The notes beneath the pieces were generated by a model that saw only the letters and a list, made by a program, of their open reading frames with translations, ran no database searches and was not told the origin of the DNA. From Nodosilinea sp. LEGE 07298 (GTDB taxonomy: Bacteria > Cyanobacteriota > Cyanobacteriia > Phormidesmidales > Phormidesmidaceae), in contig NZ_JADEXE010000033.1 of assembly GCF_015207265.1 (NCBI RefSeq), forward strand, positions 1 to 37,055: a DNA stretch of 37,055 nt, in the 5' to 3' direction. Positions 7,673-15,488 of this stretch are shown in pieces. Position numbers and translations under genes: made by a program. The first letter of the stretch is position 1. Every line of letters starts with the position of its first letter.

Positions 7673-8642
7673 TGGAGGTTTCTGGCTGAGACTTCTGGAT
7701 CGCGTCAATGGCCCGCTGGGAGAAAATCCGCACGTCCATATCGGGATCGTTGAGGGTTTGTTGCAGGGCGGGCAGGGCGTTGGTGTCGGCCAGTTTGCCC
7801 AGGGCGGTAGCCGCATCGCGCCGCACATCGGAGTATTCGTCGGCCAGGGACTTGATTAGCACTGGCAGAGCCTGCACGTCTGGGGTTTTCTGCAGGGCTC
7901 GGGCAGTGAACTTGCGCACCTGCCATTCGGGGTCATCCATCGCCTTGACCAGAGCTTCAACGGCAGCCGGATCCGCCAAAATATCCAGCGACTGCGCCGC
8001 ATTGCGCCGCACCTGCCAGTCAGGGTCACTCGTCAGTAGTTCACACAGCAGCGGCACTACCTCAGCATCGCTCAAATGGCCCAGGGTCAAGGTTGTCGCT
8101 CGCCGCACCGACTCGTCAGGGTCTTTCGCTAAGGCCAAAGCCGGTTCGCAGCGCACCACCTGATTCAGGTAGCGCAAGGTAATCACCGCCGCCTCCCGCA
8201 GCTCAGGGTTCTCCGACTCAAAGAACGGCATGATATACGGCAGCGCCTGGGCGTCGTGGATTTTGCGCAGCAGCACCAGCACGTTGAGCTGGGCATGAAC
8301 ATTGCCCACCTGCAACACATCCAGCAGCTTCATCAAGTCGTTGGTCGAAACCAATTCCTTGAGGGCCGACAGCGCTTCGCTGCGCACATTTTCATGGGGC
8401 GAACTGAGGCACTCGATCAACGGGTTAATGGCGACCGGGTTGGCAAATTCCCACAGGGTGGTGATGGCGATTTCTTGCACCGTGGGGTTTTCGTCGTAGA
8501 GCGCCCCGATCAAGGGCTCGATCGCATCTTCATCGCCCAGGTGTTGCAGGGTTTTGACCGCGACCAGGCGGTTGTCGAGGTCGGGCGATCGCAGCAGCTC
8601 AACCCACTGAGCAACTTCAGGGTCCATATCGGTGGTGTACAT
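7665..8642 (-). CDS. HEAT-repeat protein in the AprA-like operon
   Basis: A 325-residue soluble protein made almost wholly of HEAT/PBS-lyase-like repeats of about 31 residues, roughly nine copies, with recurring patterns such as VRRDAATALGKLAD, VRRNAAQSLDILAD, VRSEALSALKELV and VRKFTARALQKTPD. Such solenoids bind other proteins; in cyanobacteria related proteins include CpcE/NblB chromophore-lyase types. Here the position between a ferredoxin and an Mrp ATPase suggests a scaffold or assembly factor for the flavoprotein-ferredoxin pair (inference). No signal peptide is present. ATG at 8642 has AGGA about ten bases upstream. The stop overlaps the start of the Mrp gene. Confidence 0.85.
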   Translation of the reverse strand: MYTTDMDPEVAQWVELLRSPDLDNRLVAVKTLQHLGDEDAIEPLIGALYDENPTVQEIAITTLWEFANPVAINPLIECLSSPHENVRSEALSALKELVSTNDLMKLLDVLQVGNVHAQLNVLVLLRKIHDAQALPYIMPFFESENPELREAAVITLRYLNQVVRCEPALALAKDPDESVRRATTLTLGHLSDAEVVPLLCELLTSDPDWQVRRNAAQSLDILADPAAVEALVKAMDDPEWQVRKFTARALQKTPDVQALPVLIKSLADEYSDVRRDAATALGKLADTNALPALQQTLNDPDMDVRIFSQRAIDAIQKSQPETSNV

Positions 8643-8691
8643 AGAGGGAGTTTCCTAACGACGGCAGGGAGAATAGGAGAGAGGAGGGTGT

Positions 8692-8758
8692 AAGGTTCAG
8701 GGTTTCAGGTATAAGGCGATTGGCTCCCTTGCACCCTATACCTTGCACCTTGAACCCC
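8692..8758. repeat. Imperfect inverted repeat between ferredoxin and HEAT genes
   Basis: The left arm (8692-8716, containing GGTTCAGGGTTTCAG and GGTATAAGG) pairs imperfectly with the right arm (8735-8758, CCTATACC and CCTTGAACC). The same 15-mer GGTTCAGGGTTTCAG occurs in reverse orientation at 14325-14339, between two genes of the ABC transporter, so it is a dispersed element. Confidence 0.65.
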
Positions 8759-8986
8759 TTATCTGAGCAAGAACGGAATCTGCACCGTAATCGCCCCAGT
8801 CGGGCACTCCTTCTCGCAAGGTAGGCAGAACCAGCACTCGTCGTACTTCATGTAGGCTTTGCCGGTCTCGGGGTTTTTCACCAGCACATCTAGAGGGCAG
8901 ACCTCAATGCAGGCGTTACATTTTTCGAGGCATTTCGATTCATCGACGATTACAGGTACGTCAACACGTTGGGTAGTTAAGGCCAT
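8759..8986 (-). CDS. AprB-like ferredoxin with two [4Fe-4S] motifs
   Basis: A 75-residue iron-sulfur protein. The first motif is Cys19-x3-Cys23-x2-Cys26-x3-Cys30-Pro and the second Cys51-x2-Cys54-x2-Cys57-x3-Cys61-Pro, enough for two [4Fe-4S] clusters. The second motif region (ECWFCLPCEKECPTGAI) resembles the AprB subunit of adenylylsulfate reductase, including Trp52, at the place of the AprB Trp that I recall contacting the flavin of AprA. It lacks the longer C-terminal tail of true AprB (about 150 residues). AAAGGA lies five bases before the ATG. It is the second gene of the operon, after the AprA-like flavoprotein, and is its likely electron partner. Confidence 0.88.
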   Translation of the reverse strand: MALTTQRVDVPVIVDESKCLEKCNACIEVCPLDVLVKNPETGKAYMKYDECWFCLPCEKECPTGAITVQIPFLLR

Positions 8987-9014
8987 GGTTTTCCTTTAGG
9001 TCAAGGGTCACGAT

Positions 9015-9091
9015 GTAGGTTGGGTGCAGCGCTAGCGGAACCCAACAGCGGCAGGTTTGCGTTGGGTTACACTTCGTTTCACCCAACCTAC
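9015..9091. repeat. Long inverted repeat between flavoprotein and ferredoxin genes
   Basis: GTAGGTTGGGTG (9015-9026) pairs with CACCCAACCTAC (9080-9091), with further partial pairing inside (AACCCAAC/GTTGGGTT). This type of GTAGGTTGGGT element is common in cyanobacteria, from memory. It lies within an operon and could form a stable intercistronic hairpin. Confidence 0.75.
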
Positions 9092-9120
9092 GGGGTTTGC
9101 TGGGTGCAGCTCAGGGAGAT

Positions 9121-9141
9121 GGTGGGCAGTGCCCACCCTAC
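9121..9141. repeat. Dispersed palindrome family B, copy 2
   Basis: GGTGGGCAGTGCCCACCCTAC, 13 bases after the stop of the flavoprotein gene on the minus strand, inside the operon. Confidence 0.8.
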
Positions 9142-9153
9142 AGGGGGCGGGAG

Positions 9154-10857
9154 CTACCGGACGGCGACGTCGTAGACTTCTTCGACCAGATCGACATCGA
9201 CGATGTAGGGCTCGACGGCGCGCTTAAACAGCCCCATGTGGCCGGTTTCGCCCTTCTTCAAGTTGACGTGGCAGAACCATTCCTCGTTGTTCTTTTCGGG
9301 ATAGTCGAGACGGTAGTGGTAGAGGCCCCAGCGGGTCTCTTTGCGGAACAGGGAGGCGCGGGCAGCCATCTCGGCGCAGTCGCGGATGAAGTGCACCTCC
9401 ATGCAGCGCATCAGCTCGTGGGGGTCTCGGGCACCCATGAGGTCGAGTGTGTCTTCGTAGGCAACAAACTTTTGCAGGCCAATGTCCATGTTGTTGGGTG
9501 ACTTGGGCGGCTGCAGGTAGTCGTTGACTAGGCGGCGCAGCTTGTATTCGATCTGGGTGTGGGGTACGCCGTCGGGCTGTTGGAGCGGGGCGTAAATGCG
9601 GGCCTGTTCGGCGGCGAGGAATTCGGCGTCGGGTTCGACATGCTCCAGGTCGCGCACGTAGTCCATCGCGTTTTCGCCCGCAATCCGGCCATAGACGAAG
9701 GCACCAATCATGTAGTTGTGGGGCACGCTGGCCATGTCGCCCGCTGCGTAGAGGCCGGGGACTGTGGTTTCGGCCCGCTCGTTTACCCAGACGCCCGAGG
9801 CGCTGTGGCCGCTGCACAGGCCAATTTCGGAGATATTCATCTCGACGCCGTGGGTGCGGTAGCTTTCGCCCCGGCCCTCGTGGAAGCGGCCTCGGCTGGG
9901 CCGCTCGTTATCCCACAGAATGGTTTCAATTTCGTTGATGGTGTCGTCGTCGAGGTGGTACATCTTCAGGTGTACTGGGCCTTTGCCCGAGTGCAGCTCT
10001 TTGTAGACCTCCAGCATCATCTGGCCGCTCCAGTAGTCGCAGTTGATGAAGCGGTGGCCCTCGGCGTTGGCGGTATAGGCTCCAAAGGGGCTGGCCACGT
10101 AGGCGCAGGCGGGGCCGTTGTAGTCTTTGATCAGCGGGTTGATCTGGAAGCACTCGATGTTGGTCAGCTCGGCCCCGGCGTGGTAGGCCATGGAGTAGCC
10201 GTCGCCCGCGTTGGTGGGGTTTTCGTAGGTGCCGTAGAGGTAGCCGGAGGCGGGCAGACCCAGGCGACCGCAGGCCCCGGTGCAAAGCACGACAGCCTTG
10301 GCCTGAATCACCACCATGTTGCCGTTGCGCACGTCGAGGCCCACGGCCCCGGTGACGCGGCCGTTCTGCACCATGACGCGGGTAGCCATCACCCGGTTGG
10401 TGACGTTGACCTTGTGGCGCTTGACCTGGCGGGCGAGAATTTTCTTCAGGTCTTTGCCTTCGGGCATGGGCAGCACGTACTTGCCCACCCGGTGCACCTG
10501 CTTGAGATCGTAGTTGCCCTCGTGGTCTTTTTGAAACTTGACGCCCCAGCTCTCCAGTTCTTGGATCACCTCAAAGCCCAGTCGCCCAGTTTCGTAGACA
10601 GCCTTTTGGTTGACGATGCCGTCGTTGGCGATGGTGATTTCGCGCACGTACTGCTCGGGGGTGGAGTTGCCGGGGATGACGGCGGTGTTGACCCCGTCCA
10701 TGCCCATAGCGATCGCGCCACTGCGGCGAATATTGGCTTTCTCCAAAATCAGCACGTCGCTCTCGGGGCTGGCCTGCTTCGCCTTAATGCCTGCCATCGT
10801 GCCAGCGGTGCCACCGCCGACGACTAGAAAATCAGTTTTAAGATACTGAATGTTCAC
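9154..10857 (-). CDS. AprA-like flavoprotein (adenylylsulfate reductase / fumarate reductase superfamily)
   Basis: A 567-residue FAD protein. The dinucleotide motif GGGTAGTMAG is at 14-23, and the C-terminal FAD motifs are GLYAAGD (368-374) and GRIAGENA (390-397). Several stretches resemble AprA more than SdhA/FrdA: a KDYNGPACAY region (244-253), and SGHSASGVWV (349-358), where His351 sits at the place of the AprA active-site histidine in its GSHSG motif (alignment by eye). AprA reduces APS to sulfite and AMP or runs in reverse. This protein is shorter than typical AprA (about 610-660). GTG at 10857 is forced as start, since an in-frame TGA precedes it and the FAD motif begins ten residues later. 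It leads an operon with the AprB-like ferredoxin. The real substrate is unknown. Confidence 0.85.
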   Translation of the reverse strand: MNIQYLKTDFLVVGGGTAGTMAGIKAKQASPESDVLILEKANIRRSGAIAMGMDGVNTAVIPGNSTPEQYVREITIANDGIVNQKAVYETGRLGFEVIQELESWGVKFQKDHEGNYDLKQVHRVGKYVLPMPEGKDLKKILARQVKRHKVNVTNRVMATRVMVQNGRVTGAVGLDVRNGNMVVIQAKAVVLCTGACGRLGLPASGYLYGTYENPTNAGDGYSMAYHAGAELTNIECFQINPLIKDYNGPACAYVASPFGAYTANAEGHRFINCDYWSGQMMLEVYKELHSGKGPVHLKMYHLDDDTINEIETILWDNERPSRGRFHEGRGESYRTHGVEMNISEIGLCSGHSASGVWVNERAETTVPGLYAAGDMASVPHNYMIGAFVYGRIAGENAMDYVRDLEHVEPDAEFLAAEQARIYAPLQQPDGVPHTQIEYKLRRLVNDYLQPPKSPNNMDIGLQKFVAYEDTLDLMGARDPHELMRCMEVHFIRDCAEMAARASLFRKETRWGLYHYRLDYPEKNNEEWFCHVNLKKGETGHMGLFKRAVEPYIVDVDLVEEVYDVAVR

Positions 10858-11278
10858 TCAACCACATCCTTGGTTTAAACGGCAGTGAAATTGAAAAATC
10901 AAATTCAAGCCCAGAATTCGAACTTTGTCGGCAAGAAAACTACAGATTCTAAGCTGGACTTGATCCATCACGGTTAGCTAATGATTGAAAATGGCAACTA
11001 ACCCTTGGCTCTTGCGCCTTTGATGCTTAGTTTAAAGGAGGTTCCCAAAGTCAATCAATGTGGTTTGTAACATTGAATACGGTTTACCCATTACAGCCTT
11101 CTATACACTCATAAAAAAATTAGATTAAATTTAATGGTGGGGAAATTGGATACTCTCCAGAGATGACATCCAGTGAATTTATGTGGTTTTATTTCTCTAG
11201 CTAAGTCTCAAAAATCTTCTGGTCGATTCAATATTTCATCTTTTTAGTTCTTGAAATCGCTCAGGCAAACAAAGCACC
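10858..11278. promoter_or_regulatory. Divergent promoter region of the flavoprotein operon and the LysR-fusion gene
   Basis: A 421-base AT-rich region with no gene. It contains an NtcA-type promoter reading toward the LysR fusion (listed separately) and a 12-bp perfect palindrome ATTAAATTTAAT at 11124-11135, which could be part of an operator for the divergent LysR protein (a guess). No clear promoter reading toward the flavoprotein gene was found. Confidence 0.5.
11067..11109 (+). promoter_or_regulatory. NtcA-type promoter of the LysR-binding-protein fusion gene
   Basis: GTAACATTGAATAC (11067-11080) fits GTA-N8-TAC. It is followed after 23 bases by TACACT (11104-11109), which fits the TA-N3-T -10 box. 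This spacing is the textbook layout of an NtcA-activated cyanobacterial promoter. Transcription would begin near 11116, about 160 bases before the ATG. GTA-N8-TAC alone occurs by chance roughly once in 4 kb, so the -10 spacing is the stronger evidence. Confidence 0.55.
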
Positions 11279-13333
11279 ATGGAAATCTACCAGCTCAAAG
11301 TATTTTTAGAGGTAGCTCGCTGCCTCAGCTTTACCGAGGCAGCCGATGCCCTCAATTTGACTCAGCCAGCCGTCAGCGCCAAAATCAAATGTTTGGAGTG
11401 TGAGCTGGAAACGCCACTCTTCAGACGATTAGGTCGCCGCATAGAACTTACCCAGGCAGGAGAATACCTGCTCGAAGAAGGCCCCAGCCTGGTCGACTTA
11501 GAAACTCGTTTGGTAGCTGAGATTGAAGAAATTAAACAGGGAAAATTTAGCACTCTAAAGATTGGCTGTATGCCCGATGTGCTGAGTAACTGGCTACCGT
11601 CGGTACTGTACGAGTACCGACGGGTCTATCCCGATGTGCAAACTAAATGCATTCAGTTTGATGCGATCGAGCCGCTGTACCGCGCGATCAAGACGGGCGA
11701 GGTAGATTTGGGTGTTTCCGATCTTAGTTTTTCGGCTTTTGATGAAATTTCAGAACTCGCTATTGGGTCGGTTCACTATTCTTTAGTGGTGTCTAGCAGT
11801 CACCAGCTCGCTCAACGGCCCTGGCTGAGCCTAAAAGAACTTACCGATCAATCTTGGGTGCTGCCGCCCGAGGGCGTGCCGGGCCGCATTATGCTGCAAA
11901 AGCGCATGCAAGAGCTGGGGCTCAACTTAACCGATTTTGCCCATGCTGAAATCGTCGATGCCGCCAGTTTAATGCGTACCTATTTGCTCCAGGGGCACTA
12001 CCTGGGGTTTGTCTCTGACTTTGAATTTCAAATGGAGTGTGAGGCCGGGCTGCTGCGTCGCATTCCCCTAGAAGAATTTGCCCTGGGCACGCCGCTGTTT
12101 TTGCTGATGGCTAAGCGCTTGGGGCGAGCCTTGGGTTTAACTGGCCAATCCGCCAGTCGCAGCAGTCTGGGGTTAGAACCCATCCGTCAATTTGTGGCGA
12201 TGGTGCAAGGCCAACCTGGCCTTACCCAAGGTCTATTGCCCAAAGCCTCCCCCGGAGCATTAACACCCGCGACCACACCGACAGATTCCGCCCATCCCAA
12301 TCCCAAGGTGGCCCGGTTCCAAGCGCCTAACTTTTTGGTGCGCTCTGGTTCTGCCAGCGGTACCGAGACGATCGATCTCACCATCGGCACCCAAAACCGC
12401 ACTATTCAAACCGTAACCGCCGGGTTGATCATTCAGCGGCTGGGGCTGCTAGAGCATTTTTTGCCGCGCGAGGGCCGCTACAGTGGCGTTCAGTACCGCA
12501 TTCACTGGGCTGACTACAGCTCTGGGGCACCCATCGTCGCCGGGCTAGAGGCGCAGCAGATCGATATTGGCGTGCTGGGTGACTACCCGCTGCTGCTGAG
12601 TGCGGTACCCGGTGACAGTACGGCCCCGGCGGCGGGCACGCGGCTGATCAGCTTTGTCGCCAGCAACTTAGACGGCACCGGCAACGACATCATTGTGCCG
12701 CAGCACTCGACCCTCGACTGCATTGATGATTTGGCGGGGCGGGTGATTGCGGTACCCTTTGGCTCGGCGGCCCACGGTATGGTAATGCGATCGCTCCACC
12801 ACCGCCAGATTCTCAACGCCGTCACCCTCACCTCTATCGACAGCGCCAGTTCGCAGCGCTCTAGCCGCCAGACCGCCCCTGTCGATGGCTACGCCTACTT
12901 CGCCCCGTTTCACGAAATTGCCAAGCACAAGGGCCAGTTTCGCCGCCTGCTGCACGAAAACCTAGACGGTCTGCCCACCTTCCACGGCGTGGTGATTCGC
13001 GACGTGCTGGCCGAGCAGTATCCCGAGATTGCTGTAGCTTATCTGCGATCGCTGCTAGCGGCTCAATACTGGTATGCTACTCAGCCGATGGCTACCACCC
13101 TGGTCAGTCGCTGGGTGAATATGGATGCCGCCATTGTGACAAAAACCCTGCGCTCTAGCGCCAGCGACCAGGCCAATGTGGTCTACCTGCCCGAAACCCA
13201 GCTGCGTACTGACTGGCTCCAGGCCCACATCCAGCAGATCGGCCAGATTGCCGGGCAGGAGCACCTGGGCCAGATTAACCTCGATCGCTGGATGCAGCCG
13301 GAGTTTTTGGAGCGGGCGATCGCAGCGCTTTGA
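11279..13333 (+). CDS. LysR-type regulator fused to a substrate-binding-protein domain
   Basis: A 684-residue fusion. Residues 1-60 are a LysR winged helix-turn-helix (LSFTEAADALNLTQPAVSAK), and about 90-312 the usual LysR effector domain. A Pro/Ala/Thr-rich linker (313-364) leads to a full NMT1/SsuA-type binding-protein domain (365-684). That domain aligns along its length with the transporter binding protein encoded at 15489-17006: IGTQ start, QIDIG, PFGSAAHGMV (493-502), and the PTFHG/PEIAVAYLRSLL region. There is no signal peptide, so this copy stays in the cytoplasm. It probably senses the transported ligand or a product (inference). It is divergent from the AprA-like operon and convergent with the ABC genes, its likely targets. 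An NtcA-type promoter precedes it. Confidence 0.9.
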   Translation: MEIYQLKVFLEVARCLSFTEAADALNLTQPAVSAKIKCLECELETPLFRRLGRRIELTQAGEYLLEEGPSLVDLETRLVAEIEEIKQGKFSTLKIGCMPDVLSNWLPSVLYEYRRVYPDVQTKCIQFDAIEPLYRAIKTGEVDLGVSDLSFSAFDEISELAIGSVHYSLVVSSSHQLAQRPWLSLKELTDQSWVLPPEGVPGRIMLQKRMQELGLNLTDFAHAEIVDAASLMRTYLLQGHYLGFVSDFEFQMECEAGLLRRIPLEEFALGTPLFLLMAKRLGRALGLTGQSASRSSLGLEPIRQFVAMVQGQPGLTQGLLPKASPGALTPATTPTDSAHPNPKVARFQAPNFLVRSGSASGTETIDLTIGTQNRTIQTVTAGLIIQRLGLLEHFLPREGRYSGVQYRIHWADYSSGAPIVAGLEAQQIDIGVLGDYPLLLSAVPGDSTAPAAGTRLISFVASNLDGTGNDIIVPQHSTLDCIDDLAGRVIAVPFGSAAHGMVMRSLHHRQILNAVTLTSIDSASSQRSSRQTAPVDGYAYFAPFHEIAKHKGQFRRLLHENLDGLPTFHGVVIRDVLAEQYPEIAVAYLRSLLAAQYWYATQPMATTLVSRWVNMDAAIVTKTLRSSASDQANVVYLPETQLRTDWLQAHIQQIGQIAGQEHLGQINLDRWMQPEFLERAIAAL

Positions 13334-13356
13334 TATCAATTAACCACCAAAAGTCA

Positions 13357-13379
13357 GGGCAAACGCCGTTTGCCCCTAC
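13357..13379. repeat. Dispersed palindrome family A, copy 5
   Basis: GGGCAAACG/CGTTTGCCC arms around one C, followed by CTAC, in the 42-base gap between the convergent LysR-fusion and ABC ATPase genes. It may serve as their shared terminator. Confidence 0.75.
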
Positions 13380-14191
13380 AGGCACCCCTCCATGCTTTTC
13401 ATGGTCTCTTCGCGGATGCACTCAAATACCTGCCGGTGCAGATTGACAAACTCCGCCGAGAGCGTATCGTCAAAGTGGCGGGGGCGGCGCAGCCCGACCG
13501 GCAACTCGGCCTTGATGTGCCCTGGCTGCACCCCCATAATGCAGATGCGATCGCCTAAAAAGATCGCCTCCTCAATGTCGTGGGTGACAAAAATCACCGT
13601 AGTTTTCAGGTCATCCCAAATATTCAGCAGCAGCTCCTGCATCATGTGGCGAGTTTGGGCGTCGAGGGCCGCAAAGGGTTCATCCATCAGCAGCACCGAG
13701 GGAGAATTGACCAGCGCCCGCACAATGCTAGCCCGCTGCTGCATACCCCCCGACATCTGGTGGGGGTAGCTGTTGCGGTGCTTGTACAGCCCTACCCGAT
13801 TGAGGTAGTCATGGACGAGTTCAGTGCGATCGCCCTTCGCCATACCGCGAATTTTGAGCCCCAGCTCAATGTTTTGAAAGGCCGTTTTCCAGGGCAGCAG
13901 CGAATATTGCTGAAACACAAAACCGCGATCGGCCCCAGGGCGCATAATCGGTGCCTGGTCGACCATCACATAGCCCGCCGTAGGCTTAATAAACCCGGCC
14001 ACTACGTTCAGCAACGTTGATTTACCACATCCAGAAGGGCCTAACAAACACACAAATTCACCGGGTCTAATTCCTAGCTGAATCGAATCCAACACGTGGG
14101 TTTCGTGCCCCCGATTGCGAAAGGTGACCGATAGCCCCTCTACCTGAACAGCCCCTTTGGTGGTCTGTAGTTGCTCTAACTGCGTCATCAT
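13376..14191 (-). CDS. SsuB/TauB-type ABC transporter ATP-binding protein
   Basis: A 271-residue ABC ATPase of the nitrate/sulfonate/taurine group. Walker A GPSGCGKST (51-59), Q-loop FVFQQYSLLPW, signature MSGGMQQR, Walker B VLLMDEPF and H-loop FVTHDIEEA are all intact. GADRGFVFQQYSLLPW is typical of SsuB/TauB. It powers uptake with the permease and binding protein encoded upstream on the same strand. Three starts are close together (GTG 14194, ATG 14191, ATG 14188); 14191 is a choice, not proven. The last gene of the transport operon. Confidence 0.9.
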   Translation of the reverse strand: MMTQLEQLQTTKGAVQVEGLSVTFRNRGHETHVLDSIQLGIRPGEFVCLLGPSGCGKSTLLNVVAGFIKPTAGYVMVDQAPIMRPGADRGFVFQQYSLLPWKTAFQNIELGLKIRGMAKGDRTELVHDYLNRVGLYKHRNSYPHQMSGGMQQRASIVRALVNSPSVLLMDEPFAALDAQTRHMMQELLLNIWDDLKTTVIFVTHDIEEAIFLGDRICIMGVQPGHIKAELPVGLRRPRHFDDTLSAEFVNLHRQVFECIREETMKSMEGCL

Positions 14192-14285
14192 CACGTCTTC
14201 GTCGTCCTCTTGAGTAGCACAAACTTGAGTAGCATCAAAAAAGTCTTTGTTGATTGCGATTTAAAAGTTATGGCGGAGTAACGGT

Positions 14286-14306
14286 GGTGGGCATTGCTCA
14301 CCCTAC
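14286..14306. repeat. Dispersed palindrome family B, copy 3
   Basis: GGTGGGCATTGCTCACCCTAC, one base away from perfect pairing, between permease and ATPase genes. The dispersed 15-mer CTGAAACCCTGAACC follows at 14325-14339. Confidence 0.75.
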
Positions 14307-14350
14307 AAACTGTCAGCCCTAAACCTGAAACCCTGAACCCAAAACCCTCC

Positions 14351-15205
14351 TTAAACACTGCCCTGCTTCTTAATCACTCGCCAAGGCATTAGCGCTTCCA
14401 TAGCTCGGCTCACAGCCCAGGAGCTAAACGCTCCCATTAATCCAATCAAAAGCATGCCCATTACAATGGGAGGATAGTTAGAAACAACGTAGGATTCCCA
14501 GGTTATATAGCCAATTCCGTAGCGCCCTGCCAAAATTTCGGCTGTCACCAGGCAAAACCAGGCATTGCCCATGCCAATTACCAGCCCACTGGCGATGCTA
14601 GGCAGCGACCCCGGCACTACAATGTCTTTGAAAATGTGCCAGGGTTTAGCCCCCAAACACTGCCCTACCCGAATCAGTACGGTATCACTTAGAGTGCTCT
14701 CTACCCCGTTAATCGTGCTAATTAATACCGGAAAAAAGGCTCCTACAAAGGTAATAAAAATCATCCCGCTTTCGGCATTGGGAAACATTAGAATGGCCAG
14801 GGGAATCCAGGCCACGGCTGGAATTGGGCGCAGCAGTTCTAGGGGGGGCATCAGTAAGTCTTCTGCTACGACAAACCAGCCAATCATGATGCCCAGCAGC
14901 ACTCCTAACCCAGAGGCTGCGGCATAGCCCCACAGCACCCGGCTAATGCTAGAGCGAAAATGTACCCAGGGGCTTTCGGTAAAAAAAGTTAGTGTGGCCT
15001 TAAACACCTCTACGGGAGAAGGCACAAACTGAAAATTAATAAAAAAGTCGAAGTCAATTACGCACAGTATCTGCCAAATGCCAAAAAACAGTACCAGCGC
15101 TAGCAGTCGCCGCGCCGAGCGACTAGATAAAAGTAGGCTGTTTAAAGCATGGCTAACCTGGGCTAGCCAGTGCGGGTACCCTACCCGTGGAACCGAAACC
15201 GCCAT
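14351..15205 (-). CDS. SsuC/TauC-type ABC transporter permease
   Basis: A 284-residue inner-membrane permease of the BPD_transp_1 family. A first helix (LLALVLFFGIWQILCVI) is followed by about five more; the EAA-type cytoplasmic loop is seen around LGAKPWHIFKDIVVPGSLPSIASG. AWIPLAILMF and GFGN-like GIGYITWE segments match SsuC/TauC/NrtB. The frame runs to 15238, but GAGAGG lies six bases before the ATG at 15205, which is preferred. A gap of 283 bases separates it from the upstream binding-protein gene, long for a single operon. Confidence 0.9.
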   Translation of the reverse strand: MAVSVPRVGYPHWLAQVSHALNSLLLSSRSARRLLALVLFFGIWQILCVIDFDFFINFQFVPSPVEVFKATLTFFTESPWVHFRSSISRVLWGYAAASGLGVLLGIMIGWFVVAEDLLMPPLELLRPIPAVAWIPLAILMFPNAESGMIFITFVGAFFPVLISTINGVESTLSDTVLIRVGQCLGAKPWHIFKDIVVPGSLPSIASGLVIGMGNAWFCLVTAEILAGRYGIGYITWESYVVSNYPPIVMGMLLIGLMGAFSSWAVSRAMEALMPWRVIKKQGSV

Positions 15206-15488
15206 ATTGCGCCTCTCAATCACATCAATACATGTCAACTAAAAGCCACAGTAGGGCAAGCAGATCTCACCATTCTGTTCTCTATGACCCCCATAAAGAG
15301 CCTCAAAGTGCAGCGAGAAGCGCCGCAATAGGAAGCCTTGATTGGAGATAAGAGCATTCCACTTGAAAAATATCTTTTCCATGGCTGCGAACTCGGCCAG
15401 TTGGGTCGGTCGCCCTGCAATGCCGGATAGGTATTTAGCAGGAACACTCTAACGCTGCTTGCCCGTGGCTATCTTGAACCTAAAGCGG
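15206..15488. other. Long gap inside the ABC transporter operon
   Basis: The 283 bases between binding-protein stop and permease start contain a 70-codon minus-strand frame (15235-15447), but its composition and sequence do not look like a protein. No clear terminator or promoter is seen. It could hold an intercistronic control element, or the permease may have its own promoter. Confidence 0.4.

Noticed and set aside
9559-10827. Long plus-strand open frame (422 codons) opposite the flavoprotein gene
   Set aside because: It is rich in Val, Gly, Ala and His, as expected from the antisense of a GC-rich gene, and has no recognisable motif, while the minus-strand gene has clear FAD motifs.
11080-11087. 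Shared octamer CGGTTTAC near the LysR-fusion and binding-protein promoters as a common operator
   Set aside because: At 17066-17073 the octamer is part of the NtcA box, while at 11080-11087 it only adjoins one; eight bases shared once is weak evidence.
15235-15447. 70-codon minus-strand frame between binding-protein and permease genes
   Set aside because: The sequence has no domain-like pattern, no ribosome binding site, and its end overlaps the permease's upstream sequence.
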